Source of the DNA: Riptortus pedestris
Taxonomy: Eukaryota; Arthropoda; Insecta; Hemiptera; Alydidae
Assembly: GCA_019009955.1 (NCBI GenBank)
Contig: CM032228.1
Coordinates: 201,796,501-201,860,500, forward strand
Length of the DNA stretch: 64,000 nt
Reading direction: 5' to 3'
Below are positions 19,901-33,400 of this stretch, piece by piece; within the stretch, counting starts at the first letter, position 1, and every line of letters starts with the position of its first letter. Made by a program: the position numbers and the translations under genes. A model generated the notes under the pieces. It worked only from the letters and a program-made list of their open reading frames with translations. It made no database searches and was not told the origin of the DNA.

Positions 19901-22890
19901 CAGCTAGAGAAACAAGTCATACCACTTCTTTAATTTCATTTTTACTTAAAATTACAATAGTTTCTATGCAGAATTCTGGTTCAATAATCAGTATTCCCAG
20001 ATTAAATTTTTAAAAAGTACTTTATAGTTGTCTTTCTTCATGAAGAGAATACTGCAATTAATGTTGAAAATTATCCAATAAAATTATAAAACATTTATTT
20101 TTCTGAGCTAATTGTGATTACAAAAAGTGATACTCATGATCTAATGGCTAATAGACATGAAATGGGTAGTAACTTAAAATAATTACCAAGGGGTATTCAG
20201 GTAGGGGTCCTTCCTGAAAAATTTTGTTATAAATGAAAACCATATTTTACCACTACCTACTCAGTACTATGGATTTCCAATACTTAAGGTCGATGGTACA
20301 ATAAACTTATAATTCGATGTGATTCCAAATTCTATATCAACGTAATCAGAGAATGTAAAAATAAACTTCAATATGAAGTAACAATTATTAGTGCAACAGT
20401 ATTTTTCAACACCCTACAATTAATCCCTCTTTAAAAAAAAATTATATAAAAACAATTGTCATTTATTTATAAATAGTCAATAAAATTTATTGACATTGTT
20501 ATTCATATTCCACAATTTTTTTTTCTAGAATATAATTTGTAAAGAACAATTTATTTCAGCAGTAAATGTAATAAAATTGTGTAACTACTTAAGTGAGCTT
20601 AAGAGTTAACCCTTAGACAAACCATGTCAATCAGCATTAAATGGATTAATTAATTAATAAATACCAATTTCCTATTTGGAAATTTTTTCGATTGAGATTT
20701 TTCAGTTTGTGCCAGACGAATAAACTGTGATGGTAAGTAGACTAAAATAGTGAATAGTAGCCTTAATCTTTATCTTGAAGTAACCCTACCCTAATCAAAA
20801 CTGTACAGATAAACCTCAAAGGTAAAACAGAGTTAATTATAAAAATTAACTTCAATATATCGCACATATCATATCATACTAACATACAATGAATAAAATC
20901 TTTTTCTTTTCAATAAAAAAAATTTGCTGCAACCTATAACAACAAATTCTTAGAAACAGTGCTATACAAATGAAATATTTGGCAGAATGTGTTTATTTAT
21001 TTTTTAATTTGGTAAGATAACTTTTACTTTCTGATTACAAAAAACTATTTATTGAACTTTTGTATATTTAAATATACATATTTGAAGTTTATCTCTCTGT
21101 AATTGCAATAACTTTTAATTTAATTGAATATAAACTTCAGTTAAAATTTACAGATCAAAATTAGTTAGTTAAGGGGAAAGAATTTATAGAGGACTAAAAC
21201 AAAAAATTCCCTGAGTTTTGCTGAGGCAGATCATTTAATTATCTTATGATTTTTCATTTAAATATTTATTTATATACTGCTTCTTCCAGAACCATTAGAG
21301 GAATTCTTAGCAGATGTCCTCCCTCCTATGTTTCGTTCTTCTACACATTTTATAACATGGTCAATTCAATTTTTGTTTTGTCAAAAGAGTACTTTTAGAG
21401 ACCCTCGTAAATAATAATTCTCTATTTGAAGCTAAATGATTTAGAGCAAAATATCTTCTCTATCATAGATGAGAAGGCAATTTTCAAACATGTAGGAGTA
21501 CAATTCCCATTATGGAAATACGACTGAAAACACTATTCCCATCATCAGTTATATAAGTGTATTTTTATCATTTGGTTCTTTTACATAGAAAGGTATTCAT
21601 ATTAATAAAAATACTTATTTTCAACAACAGATTTAAATCCAACAAGTCCTTATCTTTTTTTAGTGGGTGAAAAAGCATTCATGTACCTTTTTTTGGTGGT
21701 GCATAAAATAATGTGATCCTGAACTAGAGCAAAGTGAGAACTCTTTAAATACCCCCTAAACTACATTTAAACCTAATATAAAATCAATAAAATTAAAACC
21801 ATCAAAATACAAATAAAATATGGCAGAATTTATTTAATTAAATGCTGTAAGTTTCAAGATTTCAATTCATAGCAGTAGGAACAGAAAGCATACACAGAGC
21901 AATTTACATTCATTGGCATTCATTTGCAATGCAATTTTTAATCATTATTAGTAGTTACTTCAAAAAACTAATTTTACCCTGCAGTTGAAAAACACAGGAG
22001 TTAATATTGGCATTTTCCTGAACCCGTCTATTATTGCCCATATTCAAAATAATTTGTTCAACATTCCAGCACAAGAGCCAAAAATATCTTAGTTACTTTA
22101 GATATTATTCTTATTTTTTAAAAAATACAACCACTTTTCATGATTCGTCAATTTTTGAATATATATTCTCTAATGGTGCTAATTGAGGCATGAAATGATA
22201 TATTACCCATATTGGATCATTCCATAACAAAAATATTTTAAAATTTAATTTAAAACATACAATATAATGTATGCATTAAACTTATGAGTGCAAGGGTTAT
22301 GAACAGCTTAGGCGAACAGCCATCACTATCTCCCTTTCAACCTTACTCCTTTGTGAAGTATATGAGAAATCTATAGTTTCATCTTTGCTGAATTGATAAT
22401 AAAAAAATTAATTTTAGTACAAGCCATTGCGAAAAATTTTTAATTTGTCCCAGTCATATTTATTTTGTAAATTATGTGTCTATATCCAAGAAAAAAAAAT
22501 TTGGGACCTATTTAAAACATTAGTACCTTCAACTTGAATGCATTTGGTCGGACTCAATACTTATTTATATGGTATACATTAAACGCAGTTGAGTACTTGA
22601 ATCACTCCGGACTCAAACCCCAGACCCATGGTTATCATCTTCAGCCTGCTAAACTATGACTAGGATAAGTATAAATTTATCCTAGTCCTTAGTTTTTAAA
22701 ATAATCATTAATCTAAGCTATTTTATCAAGATTTTACTATTTTGGTTACAGAGGTCAAGAAGGGCGTATATACAAATTTTCCCATGAAAACAATCCTGAC
22801 TGGTCAATGACCCCAGGACAAGATCAAATGTTATTGATAATAGTTTTCTGTGTTACTTTTTTATCAATTAACAAAATTGTTTTTTTTGTG
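16985..22890. other. AT-rich region without HINE or SINE copies
   Basis: About 5.9 kb with no coding exon, no HINE copy and no SINE. The only element I see is a short MITE at 19626-19830. It lies downstream of the DCLK stop codon in that gene's orientation, so part could be a long 3' UTR. That is inference; no poly(A) site can be chosen among many AATAAA-like matches. Confidence 0.4.
19626..19830. mobile_element. Short MITE with about 37-bp terminal inverted repeats and TA duplication
   Basis: The ends read AACTGCTCAAAAATGAATAG and its inverse CTATTCATTTTTGAGCAGTT. The inverted match extends about 37 bases with a few differences. TA flanks both sides (19624-19625, 19831-19832), as expected for Tc1/mariner-type elements. 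The interior is AT-rich and non-coding. Confidence 0.78.
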
Positions 22891-22897
22891 ATAAGGG

Positions 22898-23275
22898 ACT
22901 CGGGTTAGTCATGTGAGTTAAAGCGTTGGCCTTAATCTCACATGGTAAACCGAGAGTGGAGTGTTTAATTCCTGCCTAGGCAAGAGGAATTTATTTGTTG
23001 TTTTAAACTCCATCGCTGGGAACTTATTATAGTTGTCGTTTGCGGCATATCTCCAGCGGTGTTTTTAGTGTGGTGGCCTACAATATTTCACCGGTCTTCC
23101 AACCGTCCATATATCGTGGATCCACCACAATAAAGACACCGCTGGATATATGCCGCAAACGACAACTATAAGGAATTTATTTAGTAACAAATTCACTAAA
23201 TAAGATCCTTTTATTTAGTGATGAAATTCATTAAATAAAATCCTTAGTCCCACCCTGGCTAAGCTGAATTTAAAA
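22898..23275 (+). mobile_element. tRNA-derived SINE split by a fold-back insertion
   Basis: The SINE head (cgggttagtcatgtgagttaaagcg) runs to ggaatttattt at 22996. It resumes at 23172 and continues to cccaccctggcta near 23273. A second partial tail (tttagtgatgaaattcatt) repeats inside, so the body is also locally duplicated. Confidence 0.75.
22997..23171. repeat. Fold-back insertion with about 38-bp arms
   Basis: Arms at 23027-23064 (TTATAGTTGTCGTTTGCGGC start) and 23134-23171 are inverse copies, and a further GTGGTGG/CCACCAC pair lies inside. The insert is flanked by an 11-bp direct repeat GGAATTTATTT (22986-22996, 23172-23182), consistent with a target duplication in the SINE. About 30 bases at its left are not part of the palindrome. 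Confidence 0.75.
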
Positions 23276-23549
23276 ATGAAAAAAGTTCTTCACACAGGGA
23301 CTAAACCTAAGCACACACTAACACATAAATTAAACAGATTGCCCATGTACTGGTATGGCACTCTATTGATCTTTTAACATCATGTATTTTCTATTTCTAA
23401 GTAAAAATCCAATGAGGAAAAGTGGAGTTTACTAAAGGCTGAAAACAATTACGAAAGCTGAATAACTTGCTAAATATTTGAGCTATAAAAAAATGTATAA
23501 AATAACAATTGGTGGTGGTGTGGTTCATGATATAGCAATTTATTGTTAA

Positions 23550-23858
23550 TATAACATGAGTAGCAGTGGAGGTATACTGAAGGCTTAAAATTAAAAAGTG
23601 CAAATATCTTGGTTAATATTCGAAACAGAGAAACAATGTATATAACAACATTTATAGGAAATGCGATTGGTTCTATACAATTTTTCGATCCAATATATAA
23701 CAGATGTTTTGAATTTTCGACATCCCCCTTTCTAAACCTCTCTCCCATTGGACAAAATTCATCCTTAGTTTTACATAAAACATTTAAATATCGGGTTTGG
23801 TAACGATCAAACAAAAATTGCAATAGCTAGAGTGGTAACAGACAAATGTAAATATACA

Positions 23859-23925
<67 letters not shown>

Positions 23926-24041
23926 TTGAACTGACCTCATTCTTCTTCATCTCCTAGGTAGGATCAATAGACATAAGAGAAAATTTTCGAAAATTGTTTC
24001 TCAAGTACAACCTCAATAGCTTCCTTAAAGGAAATCTGATA
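23550..24041 (-). mobile_element. HINE-like repeat copy, reverse (termini decayed)
   Basis: Reverse consensus blocks ggttctatacaatttttcgatcc, gtttggtaacgatca and caacctcaatagc are clear, around a (TA)n tract at 23862-23921. The outermost palindrome is mutated. Confidence 0.75.
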
Positions 24042-24049
24042 ATAAGCAC

Positions 24050-25660
24050 TATTAAAAAACCCAAAAGTAGGTGGGCTCCAATGTAATCTAAAGTTAAGCG
24101 AGATAAAAAAATAGATAGCCAACTTCTTCACTCATTTGCTCAAGAACACTCAATGAGGTTTTATTCAGTCCCTTGGCTGACACAATTTGATTTGATAAGT
24201 TCCACTAAATAAGACCGTTATTAGAAAAATGTAATCACTACTCATGGTAACAATCTATAAGTCTGACATAAAATGAAAAATAACAAAATATGAAAGGTAA
24301 AATTAAAATTTGCTAATTATTACCAAATTAAGAATTTCTCAATTGTTTTATAATGAACCAAATGGGAAATTTATATGCATCATCCAAATATGACCTATTT
24401 CGAAAAGGAAGAAATGACTGAATTGTATCAATTTATTTACTTTCTTCTAGTCTATATACAAAAATTCTTATCCACATGATGTCTCTTTAGTAGCTAAACA
24501 AATATAGATGCTTAAGGGCGGTAAAATCTCTATATGTATGTGTAACTCTGATGAGGCAATATGTAAACTGTGTAACATATGGAGTTAAAAAAAAATAAAT
24601 AACAAAAGTGATTGACTTACTTGTAACATTTTTAACCCTATTCCATATAATATTTAATAGTTTTCCAAATACTTAAAAACAGCACATTACTGGCTTAGTT
24701 AAAAATTAGGACAGATAATTTCAATTTTACTATTTAAGAATACCTAAACGATAACGGTGTTTGATATTATTTATGGCAATTAATTTTAAATAATATTCAA
24801 TATTTTCAAATTAAAAGTTATATCCTTGTAATATAAATATAAATTTCAATAAGTAAGAAATAAATCAGATCAAATTGTCTTTTGCTTGTACACTTGGCAA
24901 TGTCGCACTGGTTAGGTTAAATAATGGTAAAAACAATCAAGAAGCACATTCAATAATAAAAATAGGTCTCAAGGAGAAAAAAATTACCTTGTCTTTGAAA
25001 TTAAATAACAGTTTATAAAACATATTTTCCTTTTTTTTTTAAGTAAATTGCTTACATTTATAGTAGTTATAAATATACAAATCTGTACAATTGGTTATTA
25101 CTTCTAAAATCGAGTAATTATAAGGCTTTCATTGGTAAAGCAGCACTCTTTGTACTCTGTGTTAATGATCTTAAAATTAAAAATTTTAAAGGGCAATATT
25201 CAGTAGTAAAACATTGAACAACAGGGAATGTACAGGTTTGACATAAAAATAAATAAAAACGATTAAAATTAACTTCTGTCAGATTTTATAATAAAATATG
25301 AATGCTGCATTTTTATTATTTTCAATTAAATTTGGTATTAAAATTGATGATTGAGAACATAATGCACATCATTTTTTAAAATTATAAATAAATAAATATA
25401 ATAATTAGGGGTACATAAAATTGGTAGGCTGTTATCAAAATAATATATGTGAGAAATCAACGAAGTATAAATAAATAACAATCTCTCAAAGATGAGTTTA
25501 AATTTAGTTTACAATATAATACATTTTAAACAGATCTATAAATATATATGTTATATATATCTGATGAGTATGTACATACGAAATTTGAAGTCCGTCCGTA
25601 ATAATAAAATCAATTTAAAAAGTGAGTGAGATCACCATGAGGAAATAATTTAACATATGG
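24050..25660. other. AT-rich non-coding stretch downstream of DCLK
   Basis: No exon, repeat family or RNA gene recognised. Likely includes the DCLK 3' UTR (minus strand), directly after the stop codon at 25663-25665. Confidence 0.35.
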
Positions 25661-25662
25661 TC

Positions 25663-25917
25663 CTACGAATTTAGATCAAACCAAGGATGGTCTAAAACAT
25701 CTTCCGCAGAAAATCTGAGCTCAGGATTTGATTGCAGCATGTGTGATATTAGATCCTTAGCAAGATCTGAAACAGAGTCCCAGTACGGAGAAGGGAACCC
25801 ATACTGTCCGGAGAGAATATCATCAAACAGCTCTTCTTGATCATTGTTGGCACTGACAAAAGGAGGGAAACCACACAGCATTATATACAGAATGACACCC
25901 ATGGCCCAGACATCAAT
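25663..25917 (-). CDS. DCLK: DCLK exon 8 (kinase C-lobe end, stop)
   Basis: Acceptor CAG before 25917. Encodes [20 protein letters not shown], then the [17 protein letters not shown] helix and the final HPWFDLNS, with TAG at 25663-25665. The protein ends directly after the kinase fold. Confidence 0.95.
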   Translation of the reverse strand: MDVWAMGVILYIMLCGFPPFVSANNDQEELFDDILSGQYGFPSPYWDSVSDLAKDLISHMLQSNPELRFSAEDVLDHPWFDLNS

Positions 25918-28900
25918 CTGAAATAAATTATTCTTAAGTTAGTAAACCTTAATAATATTCAATATAAATTTTAATATTAATAAAATTCAATCAAGTAAAA
26001 AATTAAAACAAATGTCCTCCTGCTTAAAACAAATATCCTCAGGGTAGGTGTGATATAGCCTTATTTATGTCAATTTAAGTCTTATTCCCTATGAAATGTT
26101 GAAATGCTACTTAAATTTATTAAGAACACAAACATTTCTAGATACATTGTTAATACGAACAACTTTTATAATAGATTACTTCTTGTAAATAACCATTTAT
26201 TAATGTTCAAAAATTTTAAATGTATTTTAAAATTTTATTGTTCATCCTCAGAAATAACAGTTCTGGCCATAAGGTGCAATCACACATACCATCATCAAAA
26301 TATAAGGTATAACCAATCTTGCTGATAACATATCTCCACAGAAATAAATGTATTTTTGATACATGCATATAGAATGGTTCCATAAGTTTGTTCGGATTTT
26401 GTCAGTAATACGAATTGTTTTCAAATTTCTGGTTCTCTTTATCTTATCTGATTTTAATGATGCTTATTGGGAAGGACCAAGTCCACTCTTTGAATCTACA
26501 CTTGATTGCTTTTATGGGAATTAGTTTTATTTGTGCTACAGCATAGTGAACATGACAGGATAACGTGCATTTCCTTGCTTTTTTATCTCAAAACAGATAA
26601 GCGAGCTGCTGAGCCCCACCAAGGTTTGCCAAGTTTTGTTCTGGAGATACAAGTTTGGATGATTCAACCTGCAGTAATCGGGCAACAGAGGTTGATTCAA
26701 GTAATATCAAGGCCCTAATTGAGCAAAATTGTGTACTGCTACAGGTATAAGAAATTGCGGATTCAATAGAAATAGGTTTAGGGACCATTTAAAACAGCTT
26801 GGCTACATGTCCAGCCTAAATGTTTGGGTGCCACACAAACTGACTGAGGCAAACCTGGCAAACCACATATCTAATCATTAACCTAAAAGTTTTGATAACT
26901 AAATTCCTTAAAACTTAATATTATGAAAACAATTTGTAATTGAAACCATCTGTTCGTTACCTCAAGTCCATAACCAGTCTCTGTGAGAATTTCTGGTGCA
27001 ACGTATGTAGGTGTCCCACAAACAGTAAGCAAAGGCTCATTGACTTTTTGTGCAAGGCCAAAATCAGCTACTTTTAATGTTTTGAGTCTATCGCCATCTA
27101 GTTCAACCTGTGTTAAAAATAAAATTCATGTTACAAACCAAATAGAAAAGAAGCATGTGAACATTAATAATAAAAAATCCGTCACGAGGGGCTGCGACAA
27201 CTAAGCAGATTTCCCACGTGCACCACGTATTTGCATTTATCTCAAAATTTAAAAGTTCAATGAGAACAATATTTGGTATTTAAGTTTCAAATAAAGTGCT
27301 TCATAACATAATAGAATATTGAAAATATGAGATGAGTAGGAGTGGGGCTTTATTGACGACCGAAAACTAAAAAAATCAAATATCTCAGTAAATAATCAAG
27401 ATAGTGAAAAAATGTACATATCAACATTTATAGAACATTACATTTTCAATAACATTGGTTCCATACAATTTTTCGATCCGACGCAAAATAGCGTAGATAT
27501 TAAGAATTTTCGAAATTCTCCCCCTCCCCTTTGTCTGATTTCAGCCATTAACGAACTTGATCTTTCTTTTTGTTTAAAACGATTATATATCAAGTTTTGT
27601 AACGATAAAACAAAAATTGCGACCGCTAGAGCGGTAAGAGACAAATATATATATACAGTTTTGAACAGACCTCATTTTCATCATCTCCTGGGAAAGATTG
27701 ATGGACATTTTAAGAAAAATTTCGAAAATCGCGTCATGAGTACTACCCTCAAGGGAAATCTGCTAAAATGGAATGAGTATAGAGGTGTTTTAGGGAGTTT
27801 TAAAGAGAAGAATATAAAAAAATAAATTCTTCTTATTCTGGACCCAATATTTTTATATGTCCTGCATAAGTTTCATGGCAAGGACCACCAATAAAAAACA
27901 TTTTTTTCCCACAAACTTTATTGATACTCTCCTGAATGTTTCATGGCTTACGACCTCTTCAGTGGGTATCCATTTCTCATTCATTACGACTGTGTCTTCC
28001 TCATTGGGGAGGTCAGTACTGTGGAGAGGGAGAGCGAGAAGGGAATGGGGTGGGGGGCCGAGAGGGACAGATGATGGGTGGGGGGAGATAAGGAGGTAGC
28101 CCCTACCAGTCTCAACACTGATGGAGATGGTGGAAGCACTTGATATTCTCAGAAGTGAGTGTGATTTCATTGGACCTGTGAAGGCTAGAGCCAAAAGTTG
28201 GGTGGACAATAAATGGGAGAGGTGATGGCGCATCACTGAAAAAGCTTCAAATACTTAGCTCTACTTCGAAAAAGTGCTGGCAAGATTGGCCAAGGAATGA
28301 TTTGACCCAGATCATTGGACCACTCAGTTTCTTTCAGGCCATGGGAAATTCGCCGCATATTTATACAAATATAAAAAGAGAAGGAGTCCAGTGTTGTTCT
28401 GAAGTGGTGACAAGTATTCCACAGTGAGAAGAAAGAAAAAAAAGAGGGAGGGAGAAAGAGAGTGTGTGTACAACTTACTAAAAGATTTTCTGGCTTAATA
28501 TCTCTATGTACTATTTTTTGTTCATGTAGATAAGCAAGTGCAGAAGCTAAATTATTGGTCATTATTTGCGCATCTGATTCTGGGAATTTCACAGCCTTAG
28601 ATATAGCATCAAACAGATCTCCTCCCTGTAAAATATAAGAATAAATATCAATCCATGCCAATTAAAATAAATTTAAAATTCATTTTACATATTTTAAACT
28701 GCGAATAAAGGGAATAATTTCACAAAAATGAAGATATGATATACTAGCAACCTAACAAAAATCTAAGACAATGGGTAAAAATCCATAAAACACAATTTTC
28801 CTCAATTTAACTTTAATAAAACTGCATGTTTTACATTTTGCTATTTACAGCAAACTAAACACTAAATGCGCAAAAGTTGCTTATAGAGAAATTTATTCTC

Positions 28901-30372
28901 TGAACTGGGTTCATCTAGACTGAGTAGAAAGCACTATATGGCTCACTATGGTACACCAGATCAATAAATTTTTACAATTGATAGATACTTCTGAAGATTC
29001 AAAATTAAGAAAACATACAAATTAAAACAAAACAAAAAATAGAATATAAAAAAAGATGCCCACCAGTTTTAGTAGAAAGAGCAAGAGATACTATCTCATG
29101 TAAATAAAGATAGCTTCAATTTAAATCCCACAAAATTTGCTCCCCTTGAACCCGTATTTATTATTTAAAATATTATAAAAATATTTCTTCAAAGCTTAAT
29201 ATAAAATCAAACAATTAAAAGTGATGAAATCTTATGCCAAAATTTCATGTACATTGCAAAAGTACATCAGGAGAAAGGAACCAACCTATTAACTATTAAA
29301 GAACTTAACAGCTAACAATACTTTTTTATGATTTCTTTAAAGTAACAAGGTGCTTTTAAGTTATATAATATTATTCAAAAACATTGAGAAATTTAAAAAA
29401 AAAAAAAAAAAAAATATTGCATATCTTACCTTCACTAACTCCATCACTAAATACAATTCAGTAGGCGTTTCATACTCAGCAACCAATTGAATAATGTTAG
29501 GATGTTGAATACTTCTCAGTATAGCTACCTCATTCTCAATCATATGCTCTTTTCCAACACATTTGGATTTATCGATAATTTTTAAAGCATATTCAATATT
29601 TTTTAACCTAAAAAAGTAATTGTATAGATTATTACACCAATATTCATTATATTAATCACTTTAATAAACACTTTTCTAAGAACAAGTGATATATGCCTAC
29701 TCATTATAATCCGAATCCAAACCACCAGATTTTTAATCCACCAATTGGCCATATAAACTAATCTGGATATCAATCTGAATCAGAAAACATAATAATGATT
29801 TTTTTACATTATAAAGCACCAATTTCTTTAGCATAATTATATGGATTTATATATTACAGTATTCAAAAAAATCCTTGTTAAAGCTCTGCTATTCACAAAC
29901 CAAACTTCAAAATAGTCTCAGTACCACAAATAAATAAACTGTGAAATCATAAACTAAAAAAATAAAGGAAAGGGAGTCATAGAATCAAAACTACTTCCTA
30001 CAGAAATAACGTCAAGTCAATACATGTCACTATAGGGATTGCCTAGGGCAATGCATGTCATTATGAGGGATTGAAAATTCTTACCACAAAGGAAACCTTA
30101 GAGGTTACAAAACAAATGAACTCAAAAATGCAAAGGGAAAGTATAAATAATCCACACATATGAACAACCATGAAGAGTACAAACTAGTTTCCGCAGTTTT
30201 TTATGAAAAAAATTAGGCATTTAATGTGAAAGAATGGTACTTTACGTTTTATTAGCTGATTTCCCTTAAGGAAAATCAGCTATTGAGGTCGTACTCATGA
30301 CACGATTGTGAAACATTTCTGCAAATGTCCATTGATCCTACACAGGAGATCTCGAAAATGAGGTCCATTCGA

Positions 30373-30424
<52 letters not shown>

Positions 30425-33400
30425 CTGTTAATGCTCTAGCTATTGCAATTTTTGTTTGATTATTACCAAATTTAATATTTAAATGTTTTATGAACAACTA
30501 AAGATAAAGTTCCTTATTGGCCGAAACCGGACCGAAGGAGGGGTGGTGATTAAAGGGGATTTTGAACATTTGAAGTATCACCGTTAATATGTGTCGGATC
30601 GAAATATTGTAAAGATGCATCTTATTGCAAATGTAAAGTTCTATAAATGTTGTGTACATTTTTTCGCTATCTTGATTATTAACTGAGACATTTGCATTTT
30701 TTAGCTTTCGGCCTTCAGTTAACCCCTATTCCTACTCATATCATATAACAACAATAAGCTGTTATATTATGAAGCATTTTTTTGAAGCCTAAATACAGTA
30801 TATTGTTCTCATTCTACTTTTACGTTTTCAGATAAAGGAAAACACTTGACGCACGTGGGAAATCTGCTTAGTTAACGCAGGCCCTGCTTGACACACTTTT
30901 TCAAAGTATTTTGCATCTCTATCCAAAAAAGAGCTCTTCTCTTTTGACACTATCCACAAATTTACCCAATTTTTGGTATCTTAGTATGATGTGAAGCGCT
31001 GCTCAGATAGTTTATGTGCCATCGATCCACGTGATAATCAGAAGGGGCTAAGTCTGGTGAACACGGTGGGCAAATAATAAATAAACCAAATACACTGAAT
31101 GAGTTTTCCCCATGAGTATTCGATTTAGTTGTTGATGTTTATGATTTGCCTAGCTTAAAACGTAACTTCCTGTTCTTAAGATAATAGTAGTGAATCCATT
31201 TTTTGTCACTACTGATATTACGATGCATAAAACTCCTATGTTTATGCGTGGTAAACAGCATTTCAATAATGCATAATCGGAGTTCAACGTCTCACAGCTT
31301 TAGTTCAAATAGAACCAATTCCCTTGTTTATGAATCATTCCCAAAGATTTGTAAAAATGTGAAATTGTTTGATGTAATGTAAGTGCAAACTCTTTTTGCA
31401 TTTGGAACGAATCTTCCTCCCAAAAATTTCAGCAAATGGTGCTTATTCGGCACAAAAATATACATATATATATACAATTTTGAATGGACCTAATTTTCGT
31501 CATCTCCTAGGATTGATGGACATTTGAAGAAAAATTTTGAAAATCGCGTTATTAGTACGACCTCAATAGCTGATTTCCCCTAAGGGAAATCTGCTAAAAA
31601 TAATGGCAGAGGAAGTCAAAACTCTCTTCTAACTTCAAAGTGATCTATGGTAGAGGAGACATAAGTATAAATAATGCTGCTTTTATTTTAAATAAAAATG
31701 TTTGAAGCAAATTCTTATGCTTCTACCAGGTAAATGATGTTAAAGGCAAGTTGTATACCTGTCAATTTAGTTATAATACAAGCACATTCCCCTACATTAG
31801 AAGTCAAATGAAGAAGTCAAACTTTTTTCAAAAAGTGATATAAAATTGAATACTACATCAATGAAAACAGAATAGTAATGAGGGAAGTTTCTTCAATTTC
31901 GTAATAGTTGAAGAAGGTTCTTCAAACCTTGGTCGAGGGTATCATTATTGATACTTTAGGGATTATTTCCCACCATATATTTCATCATGTTATTCTAATA
32001 ATAGAGTTTGTTAATTTATATTTAGTGACATACACCTTTTAGGTTGCTGACCGTGTTAAAATATTTTAGTTATTTTTCTGACTAGATACAATATGTATTG
32101 TTTTACTTAGTATTGGTAGTATAGGGATTGATTTCAGTTGCTGTGTACTTCAGCATCTCAAAGTAATTGAGCAGCCCCACAAACTGTGTAAAGCTTTATA
32201 CAATAAAGTGATTCTCTCTAAGGAATGATGTAAGACAAGGATAGAGTCAGTCATCTTATCTGTTCATAGAAGACTCAATAATGAATATACACAGGAAACT
32301 AAATACACAGACTAAGAGGAAAATTGTTAATTGCACAAGACATTGCACTATTGGCAAACAAAAGTATTTTGACTAACAAGAATATAAGTTTGGGAACTAA
32401 AAAATGTTTGCTAAGTCATTCGTTAACAAGATAAAATGGAAATGTGAATTTGGCATATAACCATTGGAACAAGTTACCCTCAGAATAATAGTCTTATCAA
32501 ACTCATGGGGGCTCAGGTTAGTCTTGTGTGTTAAGGTGTTAGTCTTAATCTGACTTGGTAAACTTGACTTGGAGTCGTGAGTTTGATTCTGACCTAGACA
32601 ATAGGAATTTATTTAGTGACAAACTCATTAAATAAAATCCTTAGTTCAACCCTGGCCAGAAAAGGGTAGTAACCAGAATATCTTCTATCTATCGATGGTC
32701 TTAGTAGCACAAAGAGGACGTTAATAAAAAATTATTACAATTGTCAAACACATGGGGAAATGGAGGGAGCAAATTATTGAGCAAGTCTTAAGGGACAAAA
32801 ATTTCACCACTTATTGATTTCAATAAGGTTTTGGGTATAGTGGTGGATGGAGGCCTGGAATGTTATTTTTCAAAGCACCAAACATTTCATGGACTCAGTG
32901 AGTATAGTAGCATGAAAAGTACTCCTGAAAGAACCCAAAAAATTTAACTATAAGGCATAGCATTTAGATCTTGATGACAATTAAGCACAAAAACACAAAC
33001 AATTTTAACTTTCTTTTAAGAAGGAACAAAAAATATAACCGATTTCAGAAATTTGATGTCTTTCATTTTTCAACAAATCTATTAATAGCATAAAATTAAA
33101 ATTAAATGAATTGAGATGGATGCTATATAGAAATTTGAACACCTAAATAAATTTAAGATTCATAAAAAGTTTTATCAATTCCTAAGACATTATTTGTTTA
33201 ATCTTTTATTATTTTTTAAAAAATTGATTAAACATGGTCAACTCTAAAAAACAAATGGAAAAACATGTGAGGTAGTCATCAATAAATAAGACCGTCAAGA
33301 AATGAAAGACATGTTTTAAAATGGAAATTAATAATTGATTTTTGCAAACTCCATACTTGTCTGTACATCGACGAACTACTGCAAAATTTCCATCACCAAT

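Noticed and set aside
27412..27825. Open frames containing the text GSIQFFDP (also at 23609, 51784 and 63110)
   Set aside because: All lie in HINE copies read in reverse; the shared text is repeat DNA, with no start context or splice support.
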